NCBI GenBank assembly: GCA_032433765.1
Contig: JAVIAB010000160.1
Location: forward strand, 19,009,549-19,073,548
DNA: 64,000 nt
From: Megaustenia siamemsis
Lineage: Eukaryota > Mollusca > Gastropoda > Stylommatophora > Ariophantidae
Direction: 5' to 3'
Position 1 is the first letter of the stretch; the number at the start of each line of letters is the position of its first letter. Shown piece after piece: positions 31,369 through 40,396 of this stretch. The notes under the pieces were generated by a model. That model was not told the DNA's origin and searched no databases. It saw only the letters and a list, made by a program, of their open reading frames with translations. A program made the translations under genes and the position numbers.

Positions 31369-31716
31369 GCGAATCAATTCAGAGGAAGAGGTATGTTTAC
31401 AGCACTCGGAAAAATTGACAAATAATCAACAACAGAAAAAAATATGGACCAAAGTAGGATCGAACCCGTACTCAGTGGCACAGTGCCTTGCCTGAAAAGC
31501 CAAACGCTAGGGAACACTGCCACTCAGCTAACTAAAATATTAGCTTCGTAGGCAATGTCTTTCACGCAGTGCTCCCTAGCGTTTGGCTTTTCGTGGCAAG
31601 GCGCTGTGCCACTGAGTACGGGTTCAATCCTGCTTTGGTCCATATTTTTTCTGTTGTTGATTATTTGTCATTTTTCCGAGTGCTGTAAACATACCTCTTC
31701 CTCTGAATTGATTCGC
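31369..31716. repeat. fold-back of two SINE-C copies, 151-bp arms
   Basis: Left arm 31369-31520 and right arm 31566-31716 are inverted copies with only about eight differences, separated by 45 bp. Each carries a SINE-C part, including box B GGGTTCGATCCTAC (right arm GGGTTCAATCCTGC), GTTGTTGATTATTTGTCA and GCTGTAAACATACC. The left copy extends to box A (TTAGCTGAGTGGCAG on the minus strand); the right copy is truncated before it. Both 3' ends point outward. Confidence 0.93.
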
Positions 31717-31784
31717 TGATTATCGCCTCGGAAGTTTCCCTCTATAATAATATTCATTTATTATTATTATTTGTCTCTTGATTA

Positions 31785-32205
31785 AATAGTCCCCCCCACC
31801 CCCCAGTCAGTCATTGTTGACTATAGTAGCCCCCCTCAGTCATAGTTGACAACGGGCCTTCATCAATATCTGAAAATGACTAGGCATTTTGTCATATATA
31901 GCGCTAGAATTGATTTCAGGCCTTCTAACCAACCAATCAGCGTATTCCGTCTGATGAATGAAACTAAACAGAAAACACGAAACATATCTGGGATGAAAGA
32001 AATGGGTCATCTTGAAATTGTTAAGTGTCACTTTTACTGGGTGAACTCCCGGCCTTATCTCCAGGTCACGTCTACCATTGGCCACCAACAGAAATGCTAC
32101 GTCTTTCATCACACTGACAAGTTACTTAAATTAGACATGATATACTGTCTACAGCGCTCAAGTAGAATGTACTTAAAACTGACGTGCCTGCTCCTATTCT
32201 CCACA
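31785..32205. other. unassigned, weak open frames on both strands
   Basis: A plus-strand frame of 124 codons (31846-32220) and a minus-strand frame of 90 codons overlap. Neither has a recognised motif. At 32190-32206 CTCCTATTCTCCACAG, with CTGAC about 20 bp upstream, would make a good splice acceptor. Confidence 0.25.
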
Positions 32206-32264
32206 GGTGGAAGCGATTAACGGTATGATTTCTACGGCTGGCCAGGATGCGATGTTTGTTTCAG

Positions 32265-32384
32265 CGATTCTGGTGCTCATCTACCCTCGTGTTGAGTTTG
32301 CCCAAAGCTCGTCTCTCCGAGGACACGGCACACAACGACTTCAAGATCTCGCAGAATAACACGCCCCCAAAGACGTACTGGTAG
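32265..32384 (+). CDS. candidate terminal host exon, product unknown
   Basis: A repeat-free, GC-richer island. After the acceptor-like GATGTTTGTTTCAG (ending 32264) one frame reads 39 codons, STLVLSLPKARLSEDTAHND in its first half and KISQNNTPPKTYW before a TAG. Third positions are mostly G or C, unlike the surrounding sequence. The hydrophobic start followed by PKAR and a polar tail is reminiscent of the end of TM7 in class C receptors, but this is only a resemblance. An alternative acceptor at 32206 would open a different frame with a hydrophobic stretch (MFVSAILVLIYPR). The minus strand is also open (YVFGGVLFCEILKSL), with similar third-position bias, so strand is uncertain. Confidence 0.25.
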   Translation, partial: RFWCSSTLVLSLPKARLSEDTAHNDFKISQNNTPPKTYW

Positions 32385-32496
32385 ACGGTTAGGTTGAAGG
32401 TCAAGTTCCTTCGCGCACCGGCAGGAACAACAAAATAACAAAATCTGGAACTACTTTTCTGTACCGGAATTCGCCAACTTCGATTTATTTAGACCG

Positions 32497-32740
32497 GGAT
32501 AATTTTATTACTGGATAATGTTGCTACTGGATAATTTTATTGCTGAATAATTTAGAGAAGAAATGCTAAACAATTTAACAAAGGTTATTTTTATTGCTGA
32601 ATAATTTAACAAAGATTAATTTTATTGCTGAATAATTTAGCGAAGGATAGTTTTATTGTTGAATAATTTAGCGAAGAGTAATTTTATTGCTGAATAATTT
32701 AACGAATGATAATTTTATTGCTGAATATTTTAGTGAATAT
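32497..32740. repeat. 31-bp minisatellite, left part
   Basis: Units of TTTTATTGCTGAATAATTTA followed by GCGAAG or ACGAA. Diverged relative to the right part at 33503-33965, from which it is separated by the composite LINE-b derivative. Confidence 0.92.
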
Positions 32741-33502
32741 TCCGGTGTCATGGCGGCTACGTGCAGTCGTTTTTATATTTCGGCTCTTGCCGATATATTT
32801 AAATGATCTACGTGACAGTCGAGTTATGAAATTATGTGTTGCTATTCCCCGTTTGGTGTATGTTTTACTTCGGATGTGTGGATAAACTGTGATTACTGAT
32901 ATTTAAGTGGAATATGATTTATTCTTCTTTGTGTCGTGTGTTCGCGGTTCGATAGTCAAGCACATGGTTCGACAAAAAATGGCGCCGCCGGGTATGTTCA
33001 ACCCGAATATAAAAAGTCTGTGTCGGTGGATGGGGCGGATGAATCAGAAATGATCAACGGCCCAGAAAGCGAAAACAGAAAAGTGTGTGATACACATGAT
33101 GCATATTCAGAACACGAAAGACGAATATGGCAGACCACCGTGAAAGAGATTGGAGCCTCATCACGTAACACTCCAAAGAAAGCCATGGAGAGAAAAGAAA
33201 ACAAATGATGACGTTTTAAAACAACTGAAAATAAAAAGAGAACTACTAAATACAATTAAGTCAAGACAAATGAAATATTTGGGGCATGTTAAAAGACACA
33301 ACAGCCTACTAAAAGTAATATTGGAAGGCAAAATACAAGGTAAAAGAGGCAGAGGCAGACCAAGACTAACATGGACGAGTAACATTAAAAGATGGACAAG
33401 TCAATCTATGACAGCCTGCACCATCAAAGCAAGAAACAGAGTAGAATGGCGATCCATGGTAGCCAACCTTCGTTGCGGAGAAGGCACTCGATGATGATGA
33501 TG
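32741..33502 (+). mobile_element. composite LINE-b derivative, full copy
   Basis: About 760 bp sitting inside a 31-bp array, so both edges are visible. The first 440 bp are unlike any other LINE fragment here: a leader, then a frame from 32936 containing SVDGADESEMINGPESEN and HDAYSEHERRIWQT, ending near KKAMERKENK. At about 33190 it switches directly to the LINE-b C-terminal part (DDVLKQLKIKRELLN, FLGHVK-type block as YLGHVKRHNSLLK, RGRPRLTW, VEWRSM) with an open frame to 33491 and a (GAT)n tail. The endonuclease and RT domains are missing. It could be an internally deleted LINE moved in trans. Confidence 0.7.
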
Positions 33503-33965
33503 ATGAATTTAGTGAAGAATAATGTTATTGCTGAATAATTTAGTGAAGAATAATGTTATTGCTTAATAATTTAGTGAAGAATAATGTTATTGCTGGATAA
33601 TTTAGTGAAGAATAATGTTATTGCTGAATAATTTAGTGAAGAATAATGTTATTGCTGAATAATTTAGTGAAGAATAATGTTATTGCTGAATAATTTAGTG
33701 AAGAATAATGTTATTGCTGAATAATTTAACAATGGACAATTTTAGAGATGAATAATTTTACCTGATAATTTGTTAATGAATAATTTATCACTCAATAATA
33801 TTACCTGATAATTTATTAATGTATAATTTATCACTCAATAATTTTACCTGATAATTTGTTAATGAATAATTTATCACTCAATAATTTTACCTGATAATTT
33901 GTTCATGAATAATTTATCACTCAATAATTTTGCTGCTGAATAAATTATTACTTGTTAATTGTCAG
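33503..33965. repeat. 31-bp minisatellite, right part
   Basis: Homogeneous units GAATAATGTTATTGCTGAAT plus AATTTAGTGAA, then a second unit type with TTTACCTGATAATTTGTTAA and TTATCACTCAATAAT. Confidence 0.95.
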
Positions 33966-34049
33966 TGTAGTAATGATCACCATCACTGCACAGCGGTCTA
34001 ACCTATAGGTGCTTCAATATCCCCACTTCGCTTACACATTAGTTTTGAA

Positions 34050-34260
34050 CATTGTTCCTGTTTAGGGCCTACTGAGCCGCAACGTCGTTTGATTATGTGT
34101 TGTCCATCAGCCACGTAAAGCTGTGACAATACCGCTTAAAAAAAAAATCTCCTCTTTTTATCTTTATCATCAGCTTTACAGCAGCTTCGCTGTTTGTTAT
34201 GCCTTTACTTCTTCCTGCCCAGAGATAGACGCCGTAGCTCTAGACTGCCAAACCTCTGGA
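34050..34260 (+). repeat. Penelope-like terminus with hammerhead-like core
   Basis: CTGTTTAGGGCCTACTGAGC then CGCAACGTCG at 34058-34088 corresponds to the hammerhead-like block at 15161-15195, with further decay (GAAA is GCAA). It is followed by GTGTTGTCCAT, ACGTAAAGCTGTGAC and ATCAGCTTTACAGCAGC as in the other two copies. Confidence 0.45.
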
Positions 34261-34319
34261 ATAATTGTACTAGAATTTAACCAATTCGTTGAACGTGAAC
34301 ATAGCTCTTACAAATGAAT

Positions 34320-34915
34320 TCTTTCTTCTTCTTCTTCTACCTTTCAGCTCCCTGTGGAGCATAGGTCTTCAACAAACACCTTCCAAGTCGTTCTGTTTTT
34401 TGCTATTCTTTTAAGATCATTCCATGTCTTCTTCATCTCTGCTTCTATCTGTCTTCTCGAAGAATTCTTTGGTCTTCCTCTTTGTCTTTTCCACTGGGGA
34501 TTCCAAAAAAGGGCCTGTTGTGTAATACTCTCAATTGACTTCAGCAGTATGTGTCCTATCCAGCGCTATCGTCTTCGCTGTATCTCTTTATCCACTTGTA
34601 TTTAACTGGTATATTGCCATAATTCTATGTTAGTGATTTTGTCCTGCCATTTCCATCCTTTTATTCTGCGTAAGCATCCATTAATAAAACTCTGCATCTC
34701 CATGATTGTCAATTTTGTTGTTCTCCATGTTTCACAGCCATATAATAGAACTGACTTAAAATTGGAGTTAACAATTTTTATGTTTGTATTTAACCTAATT
34801 TCTTTGGACTTCCATATGTTTCCCAGTGCAACGAAAGCTCCTCTTGCTTTTGATATCCTTATTTTTGTATCATTTGGATTCTCTCTTACCTGTTTTTATA
34901 TTACTCGTTAATGTT
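34320..34915 (-). pseudogene. LINE-d C-terminal half
   Basis: Minus-strand reading gives a thumb segment (NFKSVLLYGCETWRTTKL), SFINGCLRRIKGWKWQDK, then RWIGHILLKS, the basic block KRQRGRPKNSSRRQ, TWNDLKRIAKNRTTWKVF and VEDLCS, and a GAA-rich tail seen at the left as CTTCTTCTTCTTC. Stops, for instance in the RRR*RW segment, inactivate it. It is among the longest LINE-d copies here, with about 600 bp retained. Confidence 0.88.
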
Positions 34916-34916
34916 T

Positions 34917-34990
34917 CTGTAGAAAGAAGGTTATGGAAGGACATGATCGCCTACGCTAACCGGTATGGCACATGATGATGATGATGATGA
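34917..34990 (+). repeat. LINE-a 3' tip with (ATG)n tail
   Basis: GTAGAAAGAAGGTTATGGAAG followed by ATCGCCTACGCTAACCGG and a GATGATGATGATGA tail: only the last 75 bp of LINE-a. The first 20 bases are the RRLWKDM codons. Confidence 0.8.
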
Positions 34991-35024
34991 ATGTTACTGT
35001 ACCATTGTTAGTAATTGTTACTTT

Positions 35025-35577
35025 TGTAGAATACAATCAGCAGAAAAATCAATACACAACACATTACAACGAGCCTTCAATAAACGTTGCGAGAACACCA
35101 GATTCAAAGGTCGACCACGGAAAAGATGGATGGACGGAATATAAGAAACACTATGAAACATAACAGAGGCTTTTTTTTTTTATTCGTTCTCCAGCTTTTA
35201 CCTCTGACGAAGTCCCTACAGACTAGGAACTGAACTGTGCGTGTCAATCCATTTTTCCGGGGCAGCCGCGTGTACCGGGGTCCCTCGCCGCACTGGCAGA
35301 TAACTCCGTCTTCGGAGGTACTCATATTTTTTTCCGTCGATGAGTATTTGACGCTTGAGCCAAGGCCTCGCTACTGAGACCAGGTGTGGTTGCAGCAGAG
35401 AGAAATCATAAATTTGGACTTTGAACCCACAACATCTCTATCTGGAGATCAGCGTCTTGCCTCGAGACCAAGCAGTCCCCGTATAACAGCAGCTGGCGCG
35501 AACGGAAGAGTAAAATAACCCAAATTCTCCTCTCGACGCTGAAAAGCAAATGAGGAAGGATGGAAGATTAAGAAGAG
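35025..35577 (+). pseudogene. LINE-c 3' end split by SINE-B
   Basis: Left part contains FNKRCENTRFKGRPRKRWMD in frame, with an early stop two codons later, then GAAACATAACAG. Right part resumes at 35483 with ATAACAGCAGC and ends in CTCGACGCTGAAAAGC and a GGAAG-rich tail. The GRPRKRW motif is intact. Confidence 0.85.
35171..35480 (-). repeat. SINE-B inserted in LINE-c
   Basis: Antisense copy from the oligo-T tail to the head at ACCAAGCAGTCCCC. An imperfect duplication, ATAACAGAGGC at 35160-35170 and ATAACAGCAGC at 35483-35493, flanks it. Part of the central body is deleted around 35410. Confidence 0.92.
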
Positions 35578-35589
35578 ACCATCTTGATT

Positions 35590-36715
35590 ATTTAAAAAAA
35601 AAAAAACGTACTTAGAGATTGTCCTTAATGAAGCTGTTTAACGCGGAGACAGATCTCTTCATTAAATAAATTGACGTGGACGTGAAAGGGATTCCTTGGA
35701 GACGAATAAAGTCTTTTAATTGTGGTGTATCTACCCTGTGAACGGCGGTTCATGCTGAATGCTTTACTCATACAGACAAATACAAGTTACTGTGAACTAT
35801 TTGTGTGAGGTACCTTCCACAAACCACAGGCGCCCACCCCCTTCCTTTTTCTCACAACCAAACCTAAAATGGGGTCGTCAAACAGATCCCTTCCCGGCAG
35901 TGTACAATCTATGCTCTGCTAGAATGTCGTTCTTTCTTCATTGAATTGAGTTTAGCCTACGTGGCGTTGTTAGAGACCTTTGCTCACGACTAATCGGGCC
36001 AGGACCACCGTGGTTCATGTTTGCCAATCTCGCGTCGCTTGTAGAAATAACAAGCGTGTACATTCAGTCTTGTTACCCCGCCTCAATTCAAAGCGTTCCT
36101 TGAGAGCGTTGAAGTCCGTATCTTGCCAGTGATCTCAATGGAGAAACACAGCGCAACCAAAGAATGTCTCATTGCTAAACTTTGACAGACATACCCCTAG
36201 CCATATACCCCCTGCAAACATTTCACTAGAGCACACAGAGGCTGGTATCGAAATGCCCATTCCCTGGGATTAATTTAAATTAGATAATTTGTGAACATGC
36301 TAGGCGTCACAAGCGAAATGGGCCACGCAAAAGCAATGAAATGCAGACAAAAAATATCATGGGAATGATAGAGCAGTAGTCCCAAATTAGTCTCGAAAAC
36401 GCACGGTAGTTATTAGAGGGGTCAGTGACTCACACCTGATTGCTCGCGCTAGGATCGGTGAACCAGAACAATCCGGATCTATTCCACCTCCTGACGTTGC
36501 TCCCAGAAACAGACTAACCCGACTAGTCTGGAGAATCGAGAAAGGGAAGGCAACCCCATACGAAAAAAATACCATCATGAAGTCGGATGTGTTGGACCGG
36601 AAGACGCAAATATCACAGATCACTGCAAACCGCAACATAACGCACACACACTCACTTACCGTCCATTTAATGGCTGACGACTAAGAGAACTATATATTTC
36701 TTTAGAGGTTGGGCG
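35590..36715. other. unassigned, low-repeat stretch
   Basis: The longest stretch without a recognised repeat. Base composition is more even than elsewhere around 35990-36120 and 36400-36640. A minus-strand frame of 86 codons at 36387-36647 has no motif I recognise. Unannotated exons cannot be excluded. Confidence 0.3.
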
Positions 36716-36717
36716 AA

Positions 36718-36800
36718 TACATGGGTATAGAAAAGTTGGGTATAGAAAAGTTGGGTATAGGAAAGTTGGGTATAGGAAAGTTGGATATAGGAAAGCAACG
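36718..36800. repeat. 15-bp repeat, about 5 copies
   Basis: Unit GGGTATAGAAAAGTT, changing to GGGTATAGGAAAGTT. Confidence 0.93.
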
Positions 36801-37044
36801 GTTACATTAAACAGTAAGAAACTATACATAAATAAATATAAGTAATAAGAAACTCTCTATACAGAGCTTTGAAGCAGGAGGCAATCTGATAGTCAGAAGT
36901 AGCACCCTGCGACAGGACAGTGTTTCGGCCCTTAGTTTTGAATAAAAATAATAATTTATATCAGCCACTCGGCGAATGGAAACAAAACAAACTTTTGGTC
37001 TTTTATCCCAATAATTTAGTAATGGTAATGATTATTGCTCTTGT

Positions 37045-37745
37045 TATAGCGATTGGAGATTGTAGTTCAGTCCTGGCTTCTCAAAGATTAGAGAATGTAG
37101 CTCAGCTTCAACTTGTCAAAGATTGGAGAATATAATACAGTGATTGCGTCTCAAAGATTAGAGAATGTAGCTCAGCTTCAACTTGTCAAAGATTGGAGAG
37201 TATAATACAGTCCTGGTGTCTCAAAGATTAGAGAATGTAGCTCAGCTTCAACTTGTCAAAGATTGGAGATTATAATACAGTCCTGGCGTCTCAAAGATTA
37301 GAAAATGTAGTTCAGCCCCAGTTTGTCGAAGATTGGAGATTCTAGTTTATTCTCAGCTTTTCAAAGATTGGAGATTGTAGTTCAATCCCAGCTTGTCGAA
37401 GATTAGATTTCGTGGTTCATTCCCAGCTTCTGAAAGATCAGAGATTGTAGTTCAGTCTCAGCTTGTCGGAGATTAGATTTCATGGTTCATTCCCAGCTTC
37501 TCAAAGATTTGAGCTTGCAGGTTATTCTCAATTTGTCAAAATTCGGAGATTGTAGTTCACTCCCAGCTTGTCAAAGATTGGAGATTGTAGTTCACTCCCA
37601 GCTTGTCAAAGATTGGAGATTGTAGTTCATTCTCAGCTTGCCAAAGATTGGAGATTGTAGTTCATTCCCATATTCTCACAGATTAGATATTGTAGTCAAT
37701 TCCTAGCTTTTTAAAGAATGGAGTTTGCAGTTAATTCTCAGTTTT
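37045..37745. repeat. 32-bp minisatellite with 64-bp higher order
   Basis: Monomers of CTCAAAGATTAGAGAATGTA and GTCAAAGATTGGAGA types alternate as dimers at the left (37075-37290) and become single monomers with CCCAGCTTG at the right. Confidence 0.93.
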
Positions 37746-37779
37746 TCAATATGTTTCGTTTCAGCACAAAGAGAAATGG

Positions 37780-38145
37780 ATATCCAGGTCGTAACGCTAG
37801 GAAAGAATTATGGAAATGTACCAGTCAAATACTAGTGGATAAAGAGATACAGCGAAGACAATGGCGTTGGATAGTTTTCTATAATTCTACGTTAGTGATT
37901 ATGTCCTGCTATTTCCAACAAGACTACCTTTCTTCTTCTTCTTCTACCTTTCAGCTCACTGTGGAGCATAGGTCTTCAACAAACACTTTCAGGTCCCTGT
38001 GGAGCATAGGTCTTTAACAAACACCTTCCAAGTCGTTCTTTTCCTTGGTCTTCCTCTTTGTCTTTTCCCCATGAGGATTCCAAAAAAAGGCCTGTTGTAC
38101 AATACTCTCAGTTGGCTTCCGCAGTGTGTGTCCTATCCAGCGCTT
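37780..38145. pseudogene. LINE-d fragments, rearranged
   Basis: A plus-strand piece (ELWKCTSQILVDKEIQRRQW, 37807-37870) is followed by a minus-strand piece (37875-37920) and then by the minus-strand 3' end twice over (GGAGCATAGGTCTTCAACAA at 37964 and again at 38001 with one change). This looks like several events at one site rather than one insertion. Confidence 0.7.
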
Positions 38146-38274
38146 TTACTACCTTTACTGTTTAGTAATTGACGCAAAAATTTGCAAGCAGTAGACACAC
38201 CGTCTATTTTTCAGCGACACTATGTAAACTCTGCACTAACTTTATCCATTTTCGTTTTCGTTCTTCCTGCCGGT

Positions 38275-38460
38275 GAGCTCTCGGCTCGGGTTCACCCAGT
38301 CTCTAAAAAATTGGTAGCAGAGGTTTTTTTATGGGAAGTAAGAACGGCCTGGCGTGATACCGACCACTTCAACCAAAATAATGTGTACTGGTCATAGAAA
38401 AATATGGCCACTAACACTTTATTCCCCATTCGCCTAGCAATGCAAGGGAGGAAACTTAAG
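38275..38460 (+). repeat. SINE-A, old, head missing
   Basis: GGTTCACCCAGTCTC, GGCGTGATACCGACC, AATGTGTACTGGTC and CACTAACACTTTATTCCCC follow the SINE-A order. It is strongly diverged. Confidence 0.7.
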
Positions 38461-38699
38461 CTTTACTCCTCTCAATTAACATCGGAATTATTTTGTTGGT
38501 TTGGTCAGAATTATCGGACTTGCTTTCAAAGAAGCGTCACGAGACCAAATATACACTACAGCGTTGGCGAATGCTTATGTCACGTGACCGTTGAGCATTT
38601 AATCGAGACCCGGAAGTGTAAAGGGTTATCAAACACAGTGATGAAGAATCAAAACATAATTACATAAAAGTGTATGTTACAACGGTAGGTAGAAAACCG

Positions 38700-38760
38700 A
38701 AGAGAACAGAATTAACGCGAAACGTTTCTCTGGTAGAGTCTTCTTCAGTAGACAAAGACA
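38700..38760 (-). ncRNA. second hammerhead-like core, decayed
   Basis: Minus-strand CTGAAGAAGACTCTACCAGA then GAAACGTTTCGCG resembles CUGANGA, a stem II (CTCT/AGAG) and GAAAC. Stem II overlaps the GAAA, so at least one base pair has been lost. It differs from the 15161 type and may belong to another Penelope-like family. Confidence 0.3.
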
Positions 38761-38899
38761 GTGATCAGAAACAAAGAATTGGATCATACACATATTTGTC
38801 ATAGGATGTGATATTCTTTCGGTAAACTACTCGTTTACGATCATTATTAACGTTGGTAAGAAATTACACAACAGAGGTGAGGGGCACAATAGCTCCAGC

Positions 38900-39408
38900 A
38901 AAGGGAGATTTTTTTTAAAAATGAGGAAGTTACTGTGCAATCCATTTTTGACAATAGAAACAAGAAAAACAGTTCTTAAATATTACGTAGAGCCAGTCTC
39001 AGCATATGGATGTAAATCATTACCAGTATGACAACAGACAAGAAAATCACTGGAGGCTGTAGAAATGTAGTTTTAAAGAAGAATGTTGTGAATACCGCTG
39101 GCAGCTAAAAAGAGTAATGAAAACATTCGGGAAAAGGCCAATACAAAGAAAGTGCTAATTTCCAATATTAGGAAGAAACAGTCATCAATTTTTAGCCCTG
39201 TAATGAGATGTGAGCAACTGGAATATATTGTGACAACTGGGAAAATTTAGGGACAAAGAGATAATGGGAAGCAAAGAGAAAATATATCAGACAGCTTAAG
39301 AGAATGGCTTGGCAGAAGGCCAACAACAGAAATGATAAATGACTGTCGAGTTCGAAAGTTGTGGAGAGTCATGATCATCTACGCCAGCATGCATGGTACT
39401 TGATGATA
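38900..39408 (+). pseudogene. LINE-a2 3' half
   Basis: Starts with the TIETRK-like and YVEPVSAYG-like thumb segment, continues with a degraded RRML-IP motif, REQLEY-like block (CEQLEYIVTTGKI), and WRVMIIYAS, ending in a TGATGATACTGATGA tail. Numerous stops. Confidence 0.8.
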
Positions 39409-39424
39409 CTGATGAAGAGATTAG

Positions 39425-39765
39425 ATAAAGTCTGTTACTGCAGATGGAGGGAAAAAGTCAGAAATTATCAACGTCTCAGAGAACAGTAAAGTGTGTAGCA
39501 TACAATAAGCATATTCAGGATACTAAAGAAGAATAAGACTGGCAACCATGAAAGAGATTGGAGCTTCATCATGTAATATTCCATGGAAAGCCATGGAGAG
39601 AAATTGTAACTTATGTCAGAAGAAAGATCAAAGTCTAACATAAACGAGTAACATGAAAAGATGGACAAGTCAGCCTATGACAATCTGCACTATCAAAGCA
39701 AGAGACAGAGCGGAATGGCTCCCCGCCAACCTTCGATGCGGAGACGGTAGTCAATGATGAAGAAA
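39425..39765 (+). mobile_element. composite LINE-b derivative, shorter copy
   Basis: Begins within the same unusual upstream block as 32741-33502 (AGAAATTATCAACG, AAAGTGTGTAG, GCATATTCAG, AAAGAGATTGGAGC and AAAGCCATGGAGAGAAA match in order) and joins LINE-b C-terminal sequence (ACATGAAAAGATGGACAAGT, GCAAGAGACAGAGCGGAATGG). Part of LINE-b after the junction is deleted. Two copies sharing the chimeric structure suggest it was mobilised. Confidence 0.65.
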
Positions 39766-39769
39766 TTAA

Positions 39770-40390
39770 AGAACAAAAATCTTTCACTATGGACCGGCAT
39801 CCATAATTTCAGAACCGCTGTCAGGAATGCTGCATCTAAATTTTAGAGTAAATATCTTTTAGCTTGGGCCTATATCATTAATTTTAGAAGCACGGACATA
39901 AACAATGTCTGGAACAAGCCTATCGGGCGTTAAATAAACAAGCAAGGAAAAGAACTAATCACAGCACGGCATTAATTTAGTCACGTGACGAAACGAAAGT
40001 TACAGTAAACCTGGGTGGGCGAATTCGGATACAAAAATGTATGTAGCTATAGTTATATAGTAGCGTACGATATCAGCAGCTGTGAAGTCAAAGGTCATAG
40101 GCCATAGGCTAATGTCTCCATTGACATATGCCCTTCAAGAACGAATGAATAAAGGCAGGATTACATTCCCTGATCTTTCTCTTTCATATTATAGTCGTCG
40201 ACAAGATCCTGTCTGGCGATGTCTAAATCTGTCATCTCCAAGCCTGATTGTTTCAATAAAATACTTCGATCACCTGACAAAAGTCATAACTACGATTTGG
40301 AACATTTATCACAAACGAGTTTCTTTATATACCAGGTCCCCACACTAGCAATTAATCAAGATTCATTTCTAATATATGAAGGTATAGAAT
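39770..40390. other. unassigned stretch
   Basis: Two overlapping plus-strand frames of 88 codons around 40082-40485 show no motif; the second ends in SINE-A. Nothing else recognised. Confidence 0.3.
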
Positions 40391-40396
40391 ATATTT

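Noticed and set aside
31846..32220. 124-codon plus-strand frame as a gene
   Set aside because: No motif, both strands open, and no coding bias; only the following 32206-32384 stretch looked worth keeping as a possible exon.
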